Of a stretch of 64,000 bases of DNA, positions 28,501 through 37,024 are shown piece by piece. The notes under the pieces are model-generated. The model saw only the letters and a program-made list of their open reading frames with translations. It was not told the origin of the DNA and did not search any database. This stretch comes from Latrodectus hesperus (taxonomy: Eukaryota > Arthropoda > Arachnida > Araneae > Theridiidae), in NCBI GenBank assembly GCA_037975125.1, contig CM075860.1, positions 25,772,670 to 25,836,669 of the forward strand, read 5' to 3'. The position numbers and the translations under genes were made by a program. Numbering within the stretch: the first letter of the stretch is position 1; every line of letters starts with the position of its first letter.

Positions 28501-31500
28501 TTTGAATTTTATAAAATTATCCATTAAGCCATATTTTAGATAAATAATTTTCTATCTTGTTCAAATTACTATATGATTTTTGTAAATGAAAAATAACCAA
28601 AAATATAACAAAAATTGTAAAATCAGCTATAGAAAGAAATATTTATTTATAAATATTATATCATTTTGTTCAAAATTTCTTGCATACATTTGAGTTAAAA
28701 TTTTGAATTGTGGAAATATGTTTTTAAAAAATAGGTTCTAAATTTTTAATTTAAAATGCTTTTATGCATTATATTATTGATCATTGCATGAAAAAAAATT
28801 GTTTCTCTATAATAAAAATGAGACTTGAGAGTTATTATTAATAATACAATGATTTAGCATCGAATCAGATTTGAATATTGAAATTTTTGATTTATTTTTT
28901 TATAAATAATATTATTTTAATTTCTGTGTGGTAGGTTAATTATTTTTTAAAGCAAATTTCGATTTATATTCTTTTTTTCTGAATAGAAGTAAAAAAAAAA
29001 GTATTTCTGGTTGACTTTGTATCAATTCAAGTGCTTTTCACATGCAGCTATATAGAAATAACAAGATCTTAAGTTTTTGTCAAAGTAGAAAAACTATAAT
29101 TTCTTAATGAATTTAACAAGATGTGGATCTGTTAACGAAATCTTTATATTAACATCTAACTAATTCAAGAGCATGTGAATTAACATATGATCCTCCAACA
29201 ATATTAATGATTTATATGTATCCTTTAAGGTTATAATATCAGGGGTGTTTGTTCTCCGGGGAAACCCCGGAATTCCGGGGATTTTGAACTTCGATATCCG
29301 GAAATTCCGGGGATCGTCGTTAAAAAGGAAGTAGGACTAATAATGAATTATTTATTTTGATCTGGGTAATTTTGTTTGCTTTGAAAGCAGAAAACGCAAT
29401 AATTAGATCATTCAATACTTTATAATTGTAATTTTTCATTTCTCCCCCCTCCCTTTTTCGAAACTCCAAAATGTTGGTAGTAAGTCCGTAATAGTTTCCA
29501 GGGATTATTTGGGTTCCCTCAAACACCCCTGTAAAATCTTCAATGCCTCTATCCTGGACACAACTTTCATTATAGCATCAAAATTAAAGTTCATATCACC
29601 ATGCACTTAAAAATAACCAATTTGGATTCATACATTGCATCCAATCTTAATGATTGTAGTTTTCAAAATTTTCTAATCTCTTTTCCACACAATCTGAAAT
29701 AACTGATAAACTTAAAGTAAATTCGCCTAATAAATGCAAATAAATAACAAATGTGTTCTATCTTTATTTTCTGCAAATCTTACACTTAAAGGATTTTATC
29801 AAAAATAATTGATTTCCTCTTAAAGTGTAGAAAAATATTTATTTATATCAACTTTTTATCAGTTTTACTACTGGCATGTATAATTTTGTTTCGCATTTTG
29901 GATGATGTATGCAATGCTTTATTAACATGGTTTTAAGTGCTCTTTCAGCATTTTTTCTCTACATCAGATCATCAAATGGAAACTTCCATTTAATTATATT
30001 CCTTGCTTTCATCTCTCCCATAATGCGGACATTATCACAATGATGTCAAAGAAAGAGTCCATTTCTATCATAGAAAATTAGTGTTTTCATAATAAAACAT
30101 TTTTCTATTTTCTTCTGTTTATCTTCTTATACAATGCTGAAAAATTATAGTAGTTAAAAAAAATGTATCAGATATATATATATTTTTGATATTTATAAAA
30201 TTGTTTTAAAGATATGCACCAGAAACAAAGTTTGATTAATTGTTCCAGAGGTTGATTGCTTCAATTGTATGAATTATTTTTTGACAAAAATTATTTAATG
30301 CCATCTTCAATTTTGTAATAAATGAATCATTAATATTCTAACGTTGTTGTTGTTACTTATGACACTTGGACAAGCCAAGCTCGCTATGCCTTGGCAATGC
30401 GAATTTATGTCAATAGAGAGTGTCTTTCGTTTTTATCATAGCACCATGAAGGTGAAAGTACGTCTTTGCTCTTTTTTAAACCCTTCGATAGATGGCACCA
30501 CCAGAAAATCTACTCCCTCAATTTTGACATTGATCTGAATGGGGAGGAAATTTTCTCCAGACCATTGCACCCATGGTAACTGCTCAACGACCGACCACAG
30601 GACTTTCGATTTCACAGATTTAACGAGCACGTATATCGCTTGTACTCAGTGGGTCTTTGGCGGCATTGGGAATTGAACCCCGCCCTTCCGGATGGAAGGC
30701 CAATACCCTAACCACTAGGCTACCACGGTCCTAATATTCTTATAATAAATTGATATCAACATTTACTTCTCACTGTTTCATTAACAAAGGAAAAGTTTGG
30801 AAATTAATGATACAGATGACATGTGACATTTCCTGTGGTAATAAAAAAATTCAGATAATTTACCAGTAATATAATCTGATAGATTATATATTTTAAACTA
30901 TTGTTTTTTTTTTATATTATCTGAGTATCTAATGCTTAATTATGAACTTAAGAGCCCTGTATTTTTCTTTATACTCTAATTTTCTTTTTCTTCACAATTA
31001 TTTGATGCAAATTTAAAGTTATAATATTTTTAGCAATTTGAGAAAAAAAGAAAATGTAATGACTTACTCACACAGATTTCTAAACTGTTGTTTACTATAG
31101 CCTAAAACTTGGACTATCTGTTCATTGATTATTCAACTTTTTTCAATGTTAGAGGTTTTATGGAGATAATAATTCTATTGGAAACTGTTTTAGGAAAGAT
31201 CTGCTAACGCATCCCTCCACTTTCTTCTATGAACACCTATCCAGAGGCACTTTTCTGAGAGGACAAAAATTACCATATTTTTCGCAGAAATTGTCTTGAA
31301 TAGAATTATATTTTCCTCTCATAATAGGGGGAAAGTATTTAAACTAGAAAGAAAAAAGCCTATGCAAAGTTTGTTATTTATTACATCACAATGAAAAAAA
31401 TTATTTTAAAATACTTCAATTTCAAGAAAAAATTGTGGGTTTGCATGTGTCCATTTTCACATTCTTTAGATAAGCCATTACAAATAGATATTCTATAAGA

Positions 31501-33428
31501 AAAGTTGTATTGAAAAACTATGTTATCATAAAATATCTGCTGTAAAATTTTCTTACATCATAATTAATTTCATTATAAATTATTCTTTTTAAAAACAAAA
31601 TTTTACAGTATCTAACTTATTGTTGATATTAACAGTAAACTCACAATTATAAAGTAAACAAGATTTGACTTTCATGTTTAAAATAATCTATACAACTATT
31701 TCTAAAGTAATTAAATTTGTATTATTTATAATTTAAGTGATATTTTAAACAAGAAAGAAATTCATGTTTTAAGAAGGAGAGAAAAAGCCTTTTGTAGTAA
31801 ATCATAATATTATTAGCAAGTAAATTTTATCACAATTTCTTATTTATTTAACATGTTATACATATTTTAAACTTGTTATTTATAGTAAATAAATCAGAAA
31901 AATTATATAATGTACTGTTTATATGTCTTAAAAATAAGAAAATAAAATCTGTAAAATTTTTTATACATTGATAAACATAATACATAATATTATAGATTTA
32001 ATTTGCGATATGCAGATTTTTATGGATTTTGCTGTGATTATTTTAGTGTGTATGCATTTATCTTCCATAAATAAATATGCTAGTGCTGCTTTCATTTTAA
32101 TCCATGTTTTTACAGCTTGAAAAGTTGACTTCAACAGTTGCAGAATTATTGTCTTCTTCATTAAAAAGTAAAAATTATATAATCCGAATTGATGCATTTA
32201 ATGTTTATTTTTGTCTTGCACAAACAACACCTCATTCAGATATAATTAGAAAAACTGTCATAAACTCTCCTTGTTTGGTTCCTTCTGTGAAAGCATTTGC
32301 CGAAAAAGTAAGTAAACATTTAAATACATTATGTTTTAGAATTATTCGTTTTTTTTTTAAATTGATCTTACAAATAACCTTTCACTTTTATGATAATTAT
32401 ATGTAAGTTTCAAAATACAATTTTCTTGAAGTGTAGTTTAATTTCATTTAGTTTCATCACTGTAATTGTTGTCTTGTATTTCTTTTACAAGACAATAATT
32501 ACATAGTACATATAATTACATAATATTAATATAAATTTTTCTCTGTAAAAGCAGAAAGTAAAAACTGAAAGAATGGTTCCTTAGCTCTGAAATGTGTCTT
32601 GTCTACCATATCAACAAATCAACTTTAATATATTAATAAAAATTACATGCTTTAATTCTGATCAGTACATATTGTAATAATAAATTAAAGGATTAAATTA
32701 ATAATTTTATGCTTTAAAATCAATATTTCCCTTCATGGTGACCTTTTGTTTGCTTAAAAATTCATAAAGTCTGGTACTACACATTGGAAGTTAAACATAC
32801 TATTTAAAATTCAATTTTATGAAAAAAATATTTTCTAAAAATATAAGATGTTATTTATGAATGGAATCTAATCAAGTTATATCAAAAAAAAGAAGAAAAA
32901 AAAGAAAGAAAGGAAAAAAAGAAAAGAAACTCACCATGGCCTGGAGCTGTGATAACACATTCTTAAGTGCTAAGTCTTAACTTCAATCCCCATCAGAACA
33001 GAATTAGATGAGTATAACATTTGTGTGGGTGGTTGGGAGTAATTAATTTTACATTTATTGATATGGTAGACAAATTATGTTTCAATTAAAAATCTGAATT
33101 GTATAGGAAATCATTTATTTTTTGCTCAATAATTTTTTTCTCTTTAAATTTTCTGAAAAAAGTATCAGTATTAGTTTCTGGTTATGTTAATGATGAAGGA
33201 AATATAATTACAATTAACATAAGAAACTAACACAACTAATTTGTATAACTATTTTTTCATTCCTGTAATAAAATCAACTTTATCTTTCAGAAACCTTTAA
33301 ATGGATTTTTAAGTGAAGAAGAAAAGTGCACCATGTTGAAAGATCAGTTAAAGAAGTTCAGTGAAAGTATCTCGATACAACCGATTCCACCTCATGCTGA
33401 ACATGTTTTACGTTCTTTATTAACCTGA
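3534..33428 (+). CDS. FIRRM: FIRRM (C1orf112) homologue, C-terminal two thirds, 14 exons
   Basis: Exons, all joining in phase: 3534-3660, 5064-5194, 13214-13362, 15533-15607, 16975-17037, 18647-18728, 19337-19424, 19576-19658, 19774-19903, 21467-21595, 22298-22417, 25637-25750, 32116-32307, 33291-33428. They encode about 540 residues, mostly alpha-helical, ending at TGA 33426. The family assignment rests on DVWIFYARCGS followed by a leucine-rich LLLRRMFKFLP stretch. It parallels the vertebrate DAWCFLARYG...LLKRLFFF region, recalled from memory. The C-terminal helices and the order of segments also agree. In other animals FIRRM binds the AAA ATPase FIGNL1 in the nucleus and limits RAD51/DMC1 at recombination intermediates. 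Human FIRRM is about 850 residues, so about 300 N-terminal residues lie upstream of the window. No frame break is seen in the visible exons, so the gene looks functional. An unrelated helical-repeat protein is the alternative. Confidence 0.72.
5064..5194 (+). CDS. FIRRM: FIRRM exon b
   Basis: Acceptor ttacag, donor gtaagt. It encodes IDETEIKLCIVEMSTIKKIV... and ends after two bases of a codon that the exon at 13214 completes. The following intron of about 8 kb is filled with transposon relics, so a small missed exon in between cannot be excluded, although phase is conserved. Confidence 0.65.
5195..5930 (+). pseudogene. Tc1-type transposase relic in FIRRM intron
   Basis: Plus-strand translations in shifting frames give VWQNVLFSDELLFSL, then a DNSCRTHHA-like stretch. 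Next come FLLKEGIK, WNILSKQAAGCLPPDP, ALLNEVGQ and LIDSMP. These correspond in order to the FSDESRF, DNARPH, EGI...W and C-terminal SMPRR-type blocks of Tc1 transposases (DD34D DDE family). Several stops and frame changes make it non-functional. No terminal inverted repeats were recognised. Confidence 0.65.
5931..7440. other. FIRRM intron sequence, nothing recognised
   Basis: AT-rich sequence with no exon, repeat family or structured element that I can support. Confidence 0.4.
7440..10135 (-). pseudogene. Degenerate LINE ORF2 (endonuclease + reverse transcriptase)
   Basis: Read on the minus strand, the blocks occur in the order of a LINE ORF2. At about 9850-9600 are APE-type endonuclease pieces, including GFNANIDK and EYSLYDEFSNNG. 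At 9500-9380 lies TWRSSNEKMQNQIDLILMD, followed by a KKRNQWLDEEFCQITERKKK linker at about 9110. At 8822-8562 is the reverse-transcriptase start with QLNQNKCVGLDGIKAELI. At 7580-7480 is a GRKTMKRKTSNQMIR-like C-terminal block (compare GKRxRGRPPTRW). Frames shift repeatedly and no YADD box survives. It belongs to the craniofacial-development-protein-2-like endonuclease LINEs; the clade is not certain. Confidence 0.7.
9611..10206. repeat. Composite repeat, copy 1 (LINE endonuclease + Tc1 tail)
   Basis: This block matches 35677-36244 in the same orientation over almost its whole length, with scattered substitutions and small indels near the right end. It joins LINE endonuclease sequence to the 3' end of a Tc1-type transposase (SMPRRVTAVISNNG on the minus strand). 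Both copies therefore contain the same chimeric junction. Confidence 0.75.
10140..10950 (-). pseudogene. Tc1-type transposase relic, VSVRTIRRRL family
   Basis: The longest open piece (10920-10486) reads through the paired helix-turn-helix region (VSVRTIRRRLQPGLLARPPL), then WTKIAFIDKSRFCLQHQDSC and VWRHLRERMLNNYVMH, the region of the first catalytic Asp, then LSIMVWVCN. Downstream on the minus strand come QDNVRPHVPRIV with the second Asp region, WLARSPDLSPIENM with the third acidic block, and a SMPRRVTAVISNNG tail. Frameshifts and stops separate the blocks. The similarity to spider Tc1-like transposases is strong; the copy is dead. Confidence 0.8.
10951..13213. other. FIRRM intron remainder
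   Basis: Apart from the palindrome at 11478-11515, short direct repeats around 11190-11260 and a T run of about 24 bases at 12730, I see nothing coding. Confidence 0.4.
11478..11515. repeat. 38-bp near-perfect palindrome
   Basis: Two 19-base arms meet at the centre CCCAG|CTGGG with a single mismatch (T 11490 opposite G 11503, which would be a G-U pair in RNA). No loop separates the arms. Confidence 0.85.
13214..13362 (+). CDS. FIRRM: FIRRM exon c
   Basis: Acceptor attatag, donor gtaagg. It encodes LLILCHSSTASEGKDLNAIK... and ends one base into a codon. The phase fits both neighbours. Confidence 0.65.
15533..15607 (+). CDS. FIRRM: FIRRM exon d
   Basis: A long T tract with tttttag precedes it, and gtatat follows (a weaker donor). 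It encodes EITPDSFIPLVLLKLSVIGY..., 75 nt, in phase with exons c and e. Confidence 0.6.
16975..17037 (+). CDS. FIRRM: FIRRM exon e
   Basis: Acceptor ttttcag, donor gtaagt; 63 nt encoding DCIKLLQNGKILMEILSTLI, in phase with its neighbours. Because it is so short, the call depends on phase and splice sites. Confidence 0.55.
18647..18728 (+). CDS. FIRRM: FIRRM exon f
   Basis: Acceptor ttttag, donor gtaatt. It encodes KPEDDLKLVSIKIPLSFVTE... . The charged linker followed by a hydrophobic strand fits the sequence just before the conserved helical core. Confidence 0.6.
19337..19424 (+). CDS. FIRRM: FIRRM exon g
   Basis: Acceptor ctcccag, donor gtgagt. It encodes ELLSIHQHCYFCLTECFKHI..., ending in phase 0. 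Exons g, h and i lie close together and share short introns. Confidence 0.65.
19576..19658 (+). CDS. FIRRM: FIRRM exon h
   Basis: Acceptor atttag, donor gtattt. It encodes IKNLLHTFNSCSDVIFLLIS and then DVWIFYAR. The latter is the first half of the motif that supports the FIRRM call; the junction codon AGG continues in exon i. Confidence 0.7.
19774..19903 (+). CDS. FIRRM: FIRRM exon i
   Basis: Acceptor ttttaag, donor gtatgt. It encodes CGSIDSLYKKCKVILELLEK and a second helix ending LLLRRMFKFLPHDYK. This corresponds to the vertebrate segment after the DAWCFLARYG motif. Confidence 0.7.
21076..21114. repeat. Intronic hairpin, 18-bp arms, 3-base loop
   Basis: TACTTCAAAACAACCATC and its near reverse complement flank the loop ttc, with one mismatch. 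It sits in the FIRRM intron between exons i and j. Confidence 0.8.
21467..21595 (+). CDS. FIRRM: FIRRM exon j
   Basis: Acceptor ttttag, donor gtaagt; 43 codons encoding AKIFDMHGNLHKLFCFHNFC... . Both ends are phase 0. Confidence 0.65.
22298..22417 (+). CDS. FIRRM: FIRRM exon k
   Basis: Acceptor tttgtag, donor gtaacc; 40 codons encoding MKYLKESDSKDLQKMVQRAC..., phase 0 at both ends. The internal ATG at its first codon is not a start. Confidence 0.65.
22454..22550. repeat. (TA)n microsatellite grading into (CA)n
   Basis: A long TA run with two TACA-type interruptions, followed by a short ACACAC stretch ending at about 22550. It lies in the intron after FIRRM exon k. The apparent open frame through it is an artefact of the repeat. 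Confidence 0.95.
22847..23053 (+). mobile_element. tRNA-derived SINE with 14-bp target-site duplication
   Basis: The body, 22861-23039, starts with gtcgagctggcagccaaatgg. It holds an A-box-like TGGTTAGCGCT (22879) and a B-box-like GTGGGTTTGAATCCCA. It ends in a caaataaacaaacaaa tail. The body is flanked by a perfect direct repeat TCTGCTGATATTTA at 22847-22860 and 23040-23053. The tRNA-like head, simple A-rich tail and exact duplication are the hallmarks of LINE-mobilised SINE insertion. The perfect duplication suggests a fairly recent event. It lies in sense orientation in a FIRRM intron. Confidence 0.9.
24660..25200 (+). pseudogene. Tc1-type transposase relic, heavily decayed
   Basis: Short plus-strand pieces match Tc1 blocks: FRGAIGTDLTCM at about 24940 (compare WGAIGxxxxSPL), VDNTLTPVVLQPYW at about 24975 (compare VLTPVVLPF), and FKCHVWDVWGR at about 25065 (compare DLNPIEHVWDxLGR). 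There are stops in all frames. This is a weaker call than the other two Tc1 relics. Confidence 0.5.
25637..25750 (+). CDS. FIRRM: FIRRM exon l
   Basis: Acceptor ctttag, donor gtaaga; 38 codons encoding FIEFCAALFKTEIYEIQASI... and ending in RNREE. Both ends are phase 0. Confidence 0.65.
26455..26645 (+). mobile_element. Decayed copy of the 22861 SINE family
   Basis: Segments gagctggcaattt and tctttggttcaacaggttgtgagttcaaatcc align with the head and B box of the SINE at 22861. They are separated by an AT-rich insertion of about 60 bases in the A-box region. No clear target-site duplication. Confidence 0.55.
29240..29531. mobile_element. hAT-type MITE, 292 bp
   Basis: The ends are exact 12-base inverted repeats, CAGGGGTGTTTG at 29240-29251 and CAAACACCCCTG at 29520-29531. 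This CAGGGGTG terminus is typical of hAT elements. The 8 bases outside each end, tataatat and taaaatct, agree at 6 of 8, as for a decayed hAT duplication. The interior has no transposase, but it carries a perfect 16-base palindrome CCCCGGAATTCCGGGG at 29265-29280 and a related GATATCCGGAAATTCCGGGG at 29293. Confidence 0.75.
30331..30740 (-). mobile_element. tRNA-derived SINE, minus strand, with TSD
   Basis: On the minus strand the head starts near 30730 (gaccgtggtagcctagtgg), with an A-box-like TAGCCTAGTGGTTA and a B-box-like GGGTTCAATTCC at about 30670. A unique body of about 300 bp follows, and the element ends in an (AAC)n tail, seen on the plus strand as gttgttgttgtt at 30343-30354. TAATATTCT flanks it at 30331-30339 and 30732-30740. 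Its head differs from that of the 22861 SINE, so it is a separate family. Confidence 0.85.
32116..32307 (+). CDS. FIRRM: FIRRM exon m
   Basis: Acceptor tttacag, donor gtaagt; 64 codons encoding LEKLTSTVAELLSSSLKSKN... and LVPSVKAFAEK. This parallels the C-terminal helices of vertebrate FIRRM. The intron before it is about 6.4 kb. Confidence 0.7.
32461..32503. repeat. Intronic hairpin, 18-bp arms, short loop
   Basis: TGTAATTGTTGTCTTGTA is followed by a 7-base loop and its near-complement ending in AATAATTACA, with one mismatch. It lies in the last FIRRM intron. Confidence 0.8.
32885..33050 (+). mobile_element. Possible decayed SINE behind a purine tract
   Basis: An A/G-only tract (32885-32929) precedes ctcaccatggcctggagctg and a B-box-like cttaacttcaatcccca. 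This resembles an old tRNA-derived SINE head. No duplication was found. Confidence 0.35.
33291..33428 (+). CDS. FIRRM: FIRRM terminal exon
   Basis: Acceptor tctttcag. It encodes KPLNGFLSEEEKCTMLKDQL... and stops at TGA 33426-33428. A polyadenylation signal follows 136 bases later. Confidence 0.7.
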   Translation, partial: KPLNGFLSEEEKCTMLKDQLKKFSESISIQPIPPHAEHVLRSLLT

Positions 33429-33563
33429 TATGAATTAAAAGTTTTTTTCCCAAAGCTTATTAACTTGTGTCTTCGAGATTGATAAACTCCTGTATTGAAA
33501 CAAATAATATATTCGAACATCTTTCGGTATTATTCATGTAATACACTTATAAGAATATTTTAA

Positions 33564-33569
33564 AATAAA
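33564..33569 (+). terminator. FIRRM polyadenylation signal
   Basis: AATAAA about 136 bases after the stop codon, followed by a T/GT-rich stretch at about 33585-33605. This gives a short 3' UTR. Confidence 0.55.
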
Positions 33570-34590
33570 AGATATTGTAAGATTTTGTGTTCTTCATTTT
33601 TCTGGTGTTCAATTTACACTCAACTGTTTAAAAAAAAATCTTGGATGAAATAAAGTTTTTATCGTAGTCTTCCAAAAAATATTATATTTTTCATTTCCAA
33701 TTTTATTTTAAATACATGAAATTTTTTATTGAGCTTTTGTAAATTTTTTTTCACTTGTTCAATTTTATTTCTATGCCCAGAAATGCAATGAATATATATT
33801 TTATTGTGTTGCAATTCATTGATTTACTTTCATTGAATTGATAATTTCTAAAGTTTTATTAATCAACTTTAATTTTTTAGACTATAAATTATTGTAAAAT
33901 TGAATATATATAAAGTTTATGATTTTTTATTTATTTTCTTTTTTCTAAATACTGTTAAACTATATTACAGTGAATCATAAAAGATTGGTTAAAAAGGCTA
34001 TTATAGCTAACGATATTATCTCGTTTGTCTCAAACATAAATAATTCTGCTTAAACTCTCCAATTAATAATACTAATGAATTAATAAGTTATAAGATCCTA
34101 AAATATTTCAATTCTCTTTAATAATTTAGTAGAAGCAAAAGAAAATGTGAAGTGATGTTGAATATTTAAATTTGATTTAATATTCCAAAATTAATTTTAA
34201 ATAATTCTTATAGCTTTTATATTTGAATACTTAAGTATAATGTTTGTGAAATAATTTGCAGAGAGAATCTTTTATTTCAATTTAATTATTTTGAAATTAA
34301 AGGAGAATATTCTTTATCTGCTGAAAATGTAAAGAATTTAAAAATGTATTAAATAATGATGAAGCTCAAAATTCTTCTTTATTAATCAGTTTTGGATTTA
34401 TTTCATTGTAAAATAAAAGAATCTTTTGTTAATTAATGGTTTATTGAACAAGATGAATGTTCTTGAATCATTAAGTAGAATTCAAAAAAAGAGGTTAAAT
34501 ACAAAAAATAGCTTGAATTTAGTTTATTGTAGTCCACCTTATTATTGAAAGCACAAGAAAGAAGTTAGTTGCAGCTCACAGAGGGAACCA
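33570..34590. other. Intergenic AT-rich sequence after FIRRM
   Basis: Nothing recognised: no open frame of interest, no repeat ends. Confidence 0.4.
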
Positions 34591-34599
34591 CTTGACGAC

Positions 34600-35260
34600 T
34601 GGTCCACCAAACACAAAGAATGATATTGCATAGGTGATCTTGTGCTGTGCAGAACAGTATCCTGAGATGACAACTAATGTTTGGAACACTTTGAAGTGTC
34701 TTATAGGAACCCCTTTTCGTTAATGGTTAGCTCAATTGAATATGGATGCACTACTAAAGCAACGATAAACAGGCTGATACTCGTGGTTGCTTATGGACTT
34801 CCAACAGCGTGTGAGGAACTTTTTTGCTTAGCGTGTACGTCTCTTGCCCAAGCGCTGCAGATGAAGTCTATTTGTTTCACCGGAAACGTTAAATTGTCTG
34901 GCAAGTTCACCCCACATTTGACTACTGTTCTCCTCAATGGCTGCCTGCAAAACTTTGTCATCCAAAATCTGTGGTCCTCCACTGCGAACTTCATCACAAG
35001 TTGACTAATCTCCCGACTTGAATTTGTGAAACCACTGCCTTACATTCATTCACTGCACTATCCCCAAACACTTGACCTGTTCGGCGATTTGATGCAGCAG
35101 CTGATAAGCCTATTTTGAAATGGTAAAGCAAACAACACCGAATGAGCTCCATCGACAGATCTGTTTCTCTTCGCTACTGTACGAGATACGATTGATGAAT
35201 GTGCGCAGTGAGTCTGCTTTTATAACAACTGATATTCCTATACTCGACTGATAGGTATCT
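34600..35260 (-). pseudogene. mariner transposase relic (N-terminal half)
   Basis: Minus-strand frames give MELIRCCLLYHFKIGLSAAA near 35155. They continue with DEVRSGGPQILDDKVLQ-like sequence and GELARQFNVSGETNRLHLQR (34950-34860), then a KKVPHTLLEVHKQ block. This is the paired helix-turn-helix part of irritans-type mariner transposases, which ends just before the catalytic domain. The catalytic DDE/D portion is not recognisable and the frame is broken. Confidence 0.75.
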
Positions 35261-35676
35261 CAACTACGTCATACATTAATTTGCATACTTATTCTCACTT
35301 CGTTCAATGGCAAGAAAAAGCTGCAAGAATTTTCTCGTTTACCTTGTACTTAAGAAATATCCCTTTCAAGTTTATTACAGGGTTCTTACAATTCCTGAAA
35401 ACTTCTGAAATTTTAAACTAATTCCTTGAAAATAGTGAATAAATTCTGGAAATTTTCGTTAGAATTTAGTACTCTGTTTAAAGATTGTATTAATTTTTCT
35501 GGTTTTTTTCATTCTATTTACAAAATTAACAGGTTCTGTCTTTAGTCTTCCAGAAACCAAAGATTAATATTAGTCTGTTAAAATGTAAGTCATCTTTGAA
35601 GTTCACTATAGGAGCCAAGTAAGCAAAATTCTAAAGATATTTATTATTATACACTGCTGACCACCAAGAAAGACAA

Positions 35677-36244
35677 GAATTCTCTTCTTGTCAATTTTTG
35701 CATTAAAACCTTATATCATTTAGGTACATCCAACGTAGGTCTTGTCAAAACAATCATAGAATTCATCTTTCTCGTCACCCTTGTCCTCTGAGGAAACATG
35801 GGCAAAAATAATTGAAATACTTTGTGTCTTACCTTTAATATACAATTTACAAATCCAAAAATTGAGTTCAATAACTTTGTTTTAATTCTTTTACTAATAA
35901 TAAAACCAGATTAGAAATGTTATATCCTGTTATGGCAGCCATAATAGATATTTCTTTCTTTTATCCATTACTCTCTTACCTGTCCATCTCCTTTCTTGTA
36001 TTGCCAGAACATCTGTTTTCTACTCCACGGAAATATCAAAAATTTTTCTCTACACTCCACTTCTACACTGTTGCCCACCCAAATTGTAATATCAAGAAAG
36101 GCAAGAGATATCACAACAAAATTTATTTTATAGATAACATGTTGACCAAGTATCAAGTGATTATAGACTTCTGTGAAGTGTGATTCCTGCCAAAATCAGT
36201 AGCCAAAGATCACTGCTGCCACACGCCTGGCTTTGATTCAAAAA
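35677..36244. repeat. Composite repeat, copy 2 (LINE endonuclease + Tc1 tail)
   Basis: A near copy of 9611-10206 in the same orientation. It carries the LINE endonuclease stretch (minus strand) and then a shortened version of the Tc1 C-terminal segment (36180-36244). It lies outside the FIRRM gene. Confidence 0.75.
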
Positions 36245-37020
36245 GACTGGATTGTGCACTGTCATTTGAGACCTCCATTTGCAGATACAAAATAATTAAT
36301 ATTTCCTCACCTAAATGTAACAGAACTTCAATTTTCACCACTACATCAAAAAGATATTTCAAGCTTCCTGTAAATGCCTCGTGAAAAACCTTCGAGTATT
36401 TTCATTAAGCAAGATTTTATGTTGAAATTTTAATTCATACTATCGGTGCAAGCATTTTTCAACATCAAAAATTAATGAAAAGTAGTTAGTGCCTTAATTT
36501 TTGTATCATTTATTATGTAATTTAATGCTTAAAAAGCGACTTTTTGCGGAGTTTAAAATTTTTTATTACAACTAATTATATAACTTATTTTCTGAATCTA
36601 AAATTTCAATTTTTTCTTAAGATTATGATTTTTCATAATTAACAAGTCATTAATCAAAAACTAATGATTATATTCCGTGGATGTTTTTCAGTTTTAATCC
36701 TAAACTTCCAGTGACAAAAACGATACCAAAATTTTTTTCCTAGCCGCAATTGTTGATTTTGAATTAATTTTATAGTAAGGTTATGATTTGAGTGAAAATA
36801 TTTACTTTTCTCAATTACATTCTTTTGCGTTTAATTTGTCATCATACATTTAGTTATTATAATTTAAGCTTATTCTTTTGGTATATTGTGTCCTTTTTAA
36901 TAGGATTGATTGCTATCAATATTTTTGCAATCTCTTAAGTAGTTGATTTTAAATTAATTTCTACGTATTTTAAAAAATAGTGTTTTATTTGTTTTTCTCC
37001 CTACGGTTCTTCAATGTCGC
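36245..37020. other. Intergenic, nothing recognised
   Basis: AT-rich with no supported gene or repeat. Confidence 0.4.
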
Positions 37021-37024
37021 TCTT

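Larger units (their letters stand above)
25751..32115. other. FIRRM 6.4-kb intron
   Basis: AT-rich. It contains a decayed SINE at about 26455, a hAT-type MITE at 29240 and a minus-strand SINE at 30340, listed separately. I see nothing else coding or structured. Confidence 0.4.

Noticed and set aside
30660..30735. Possible tRNA gene on the minus strand
   Set aside because: It is the tRNA-like head of a SINE with an (AAC)n tail.
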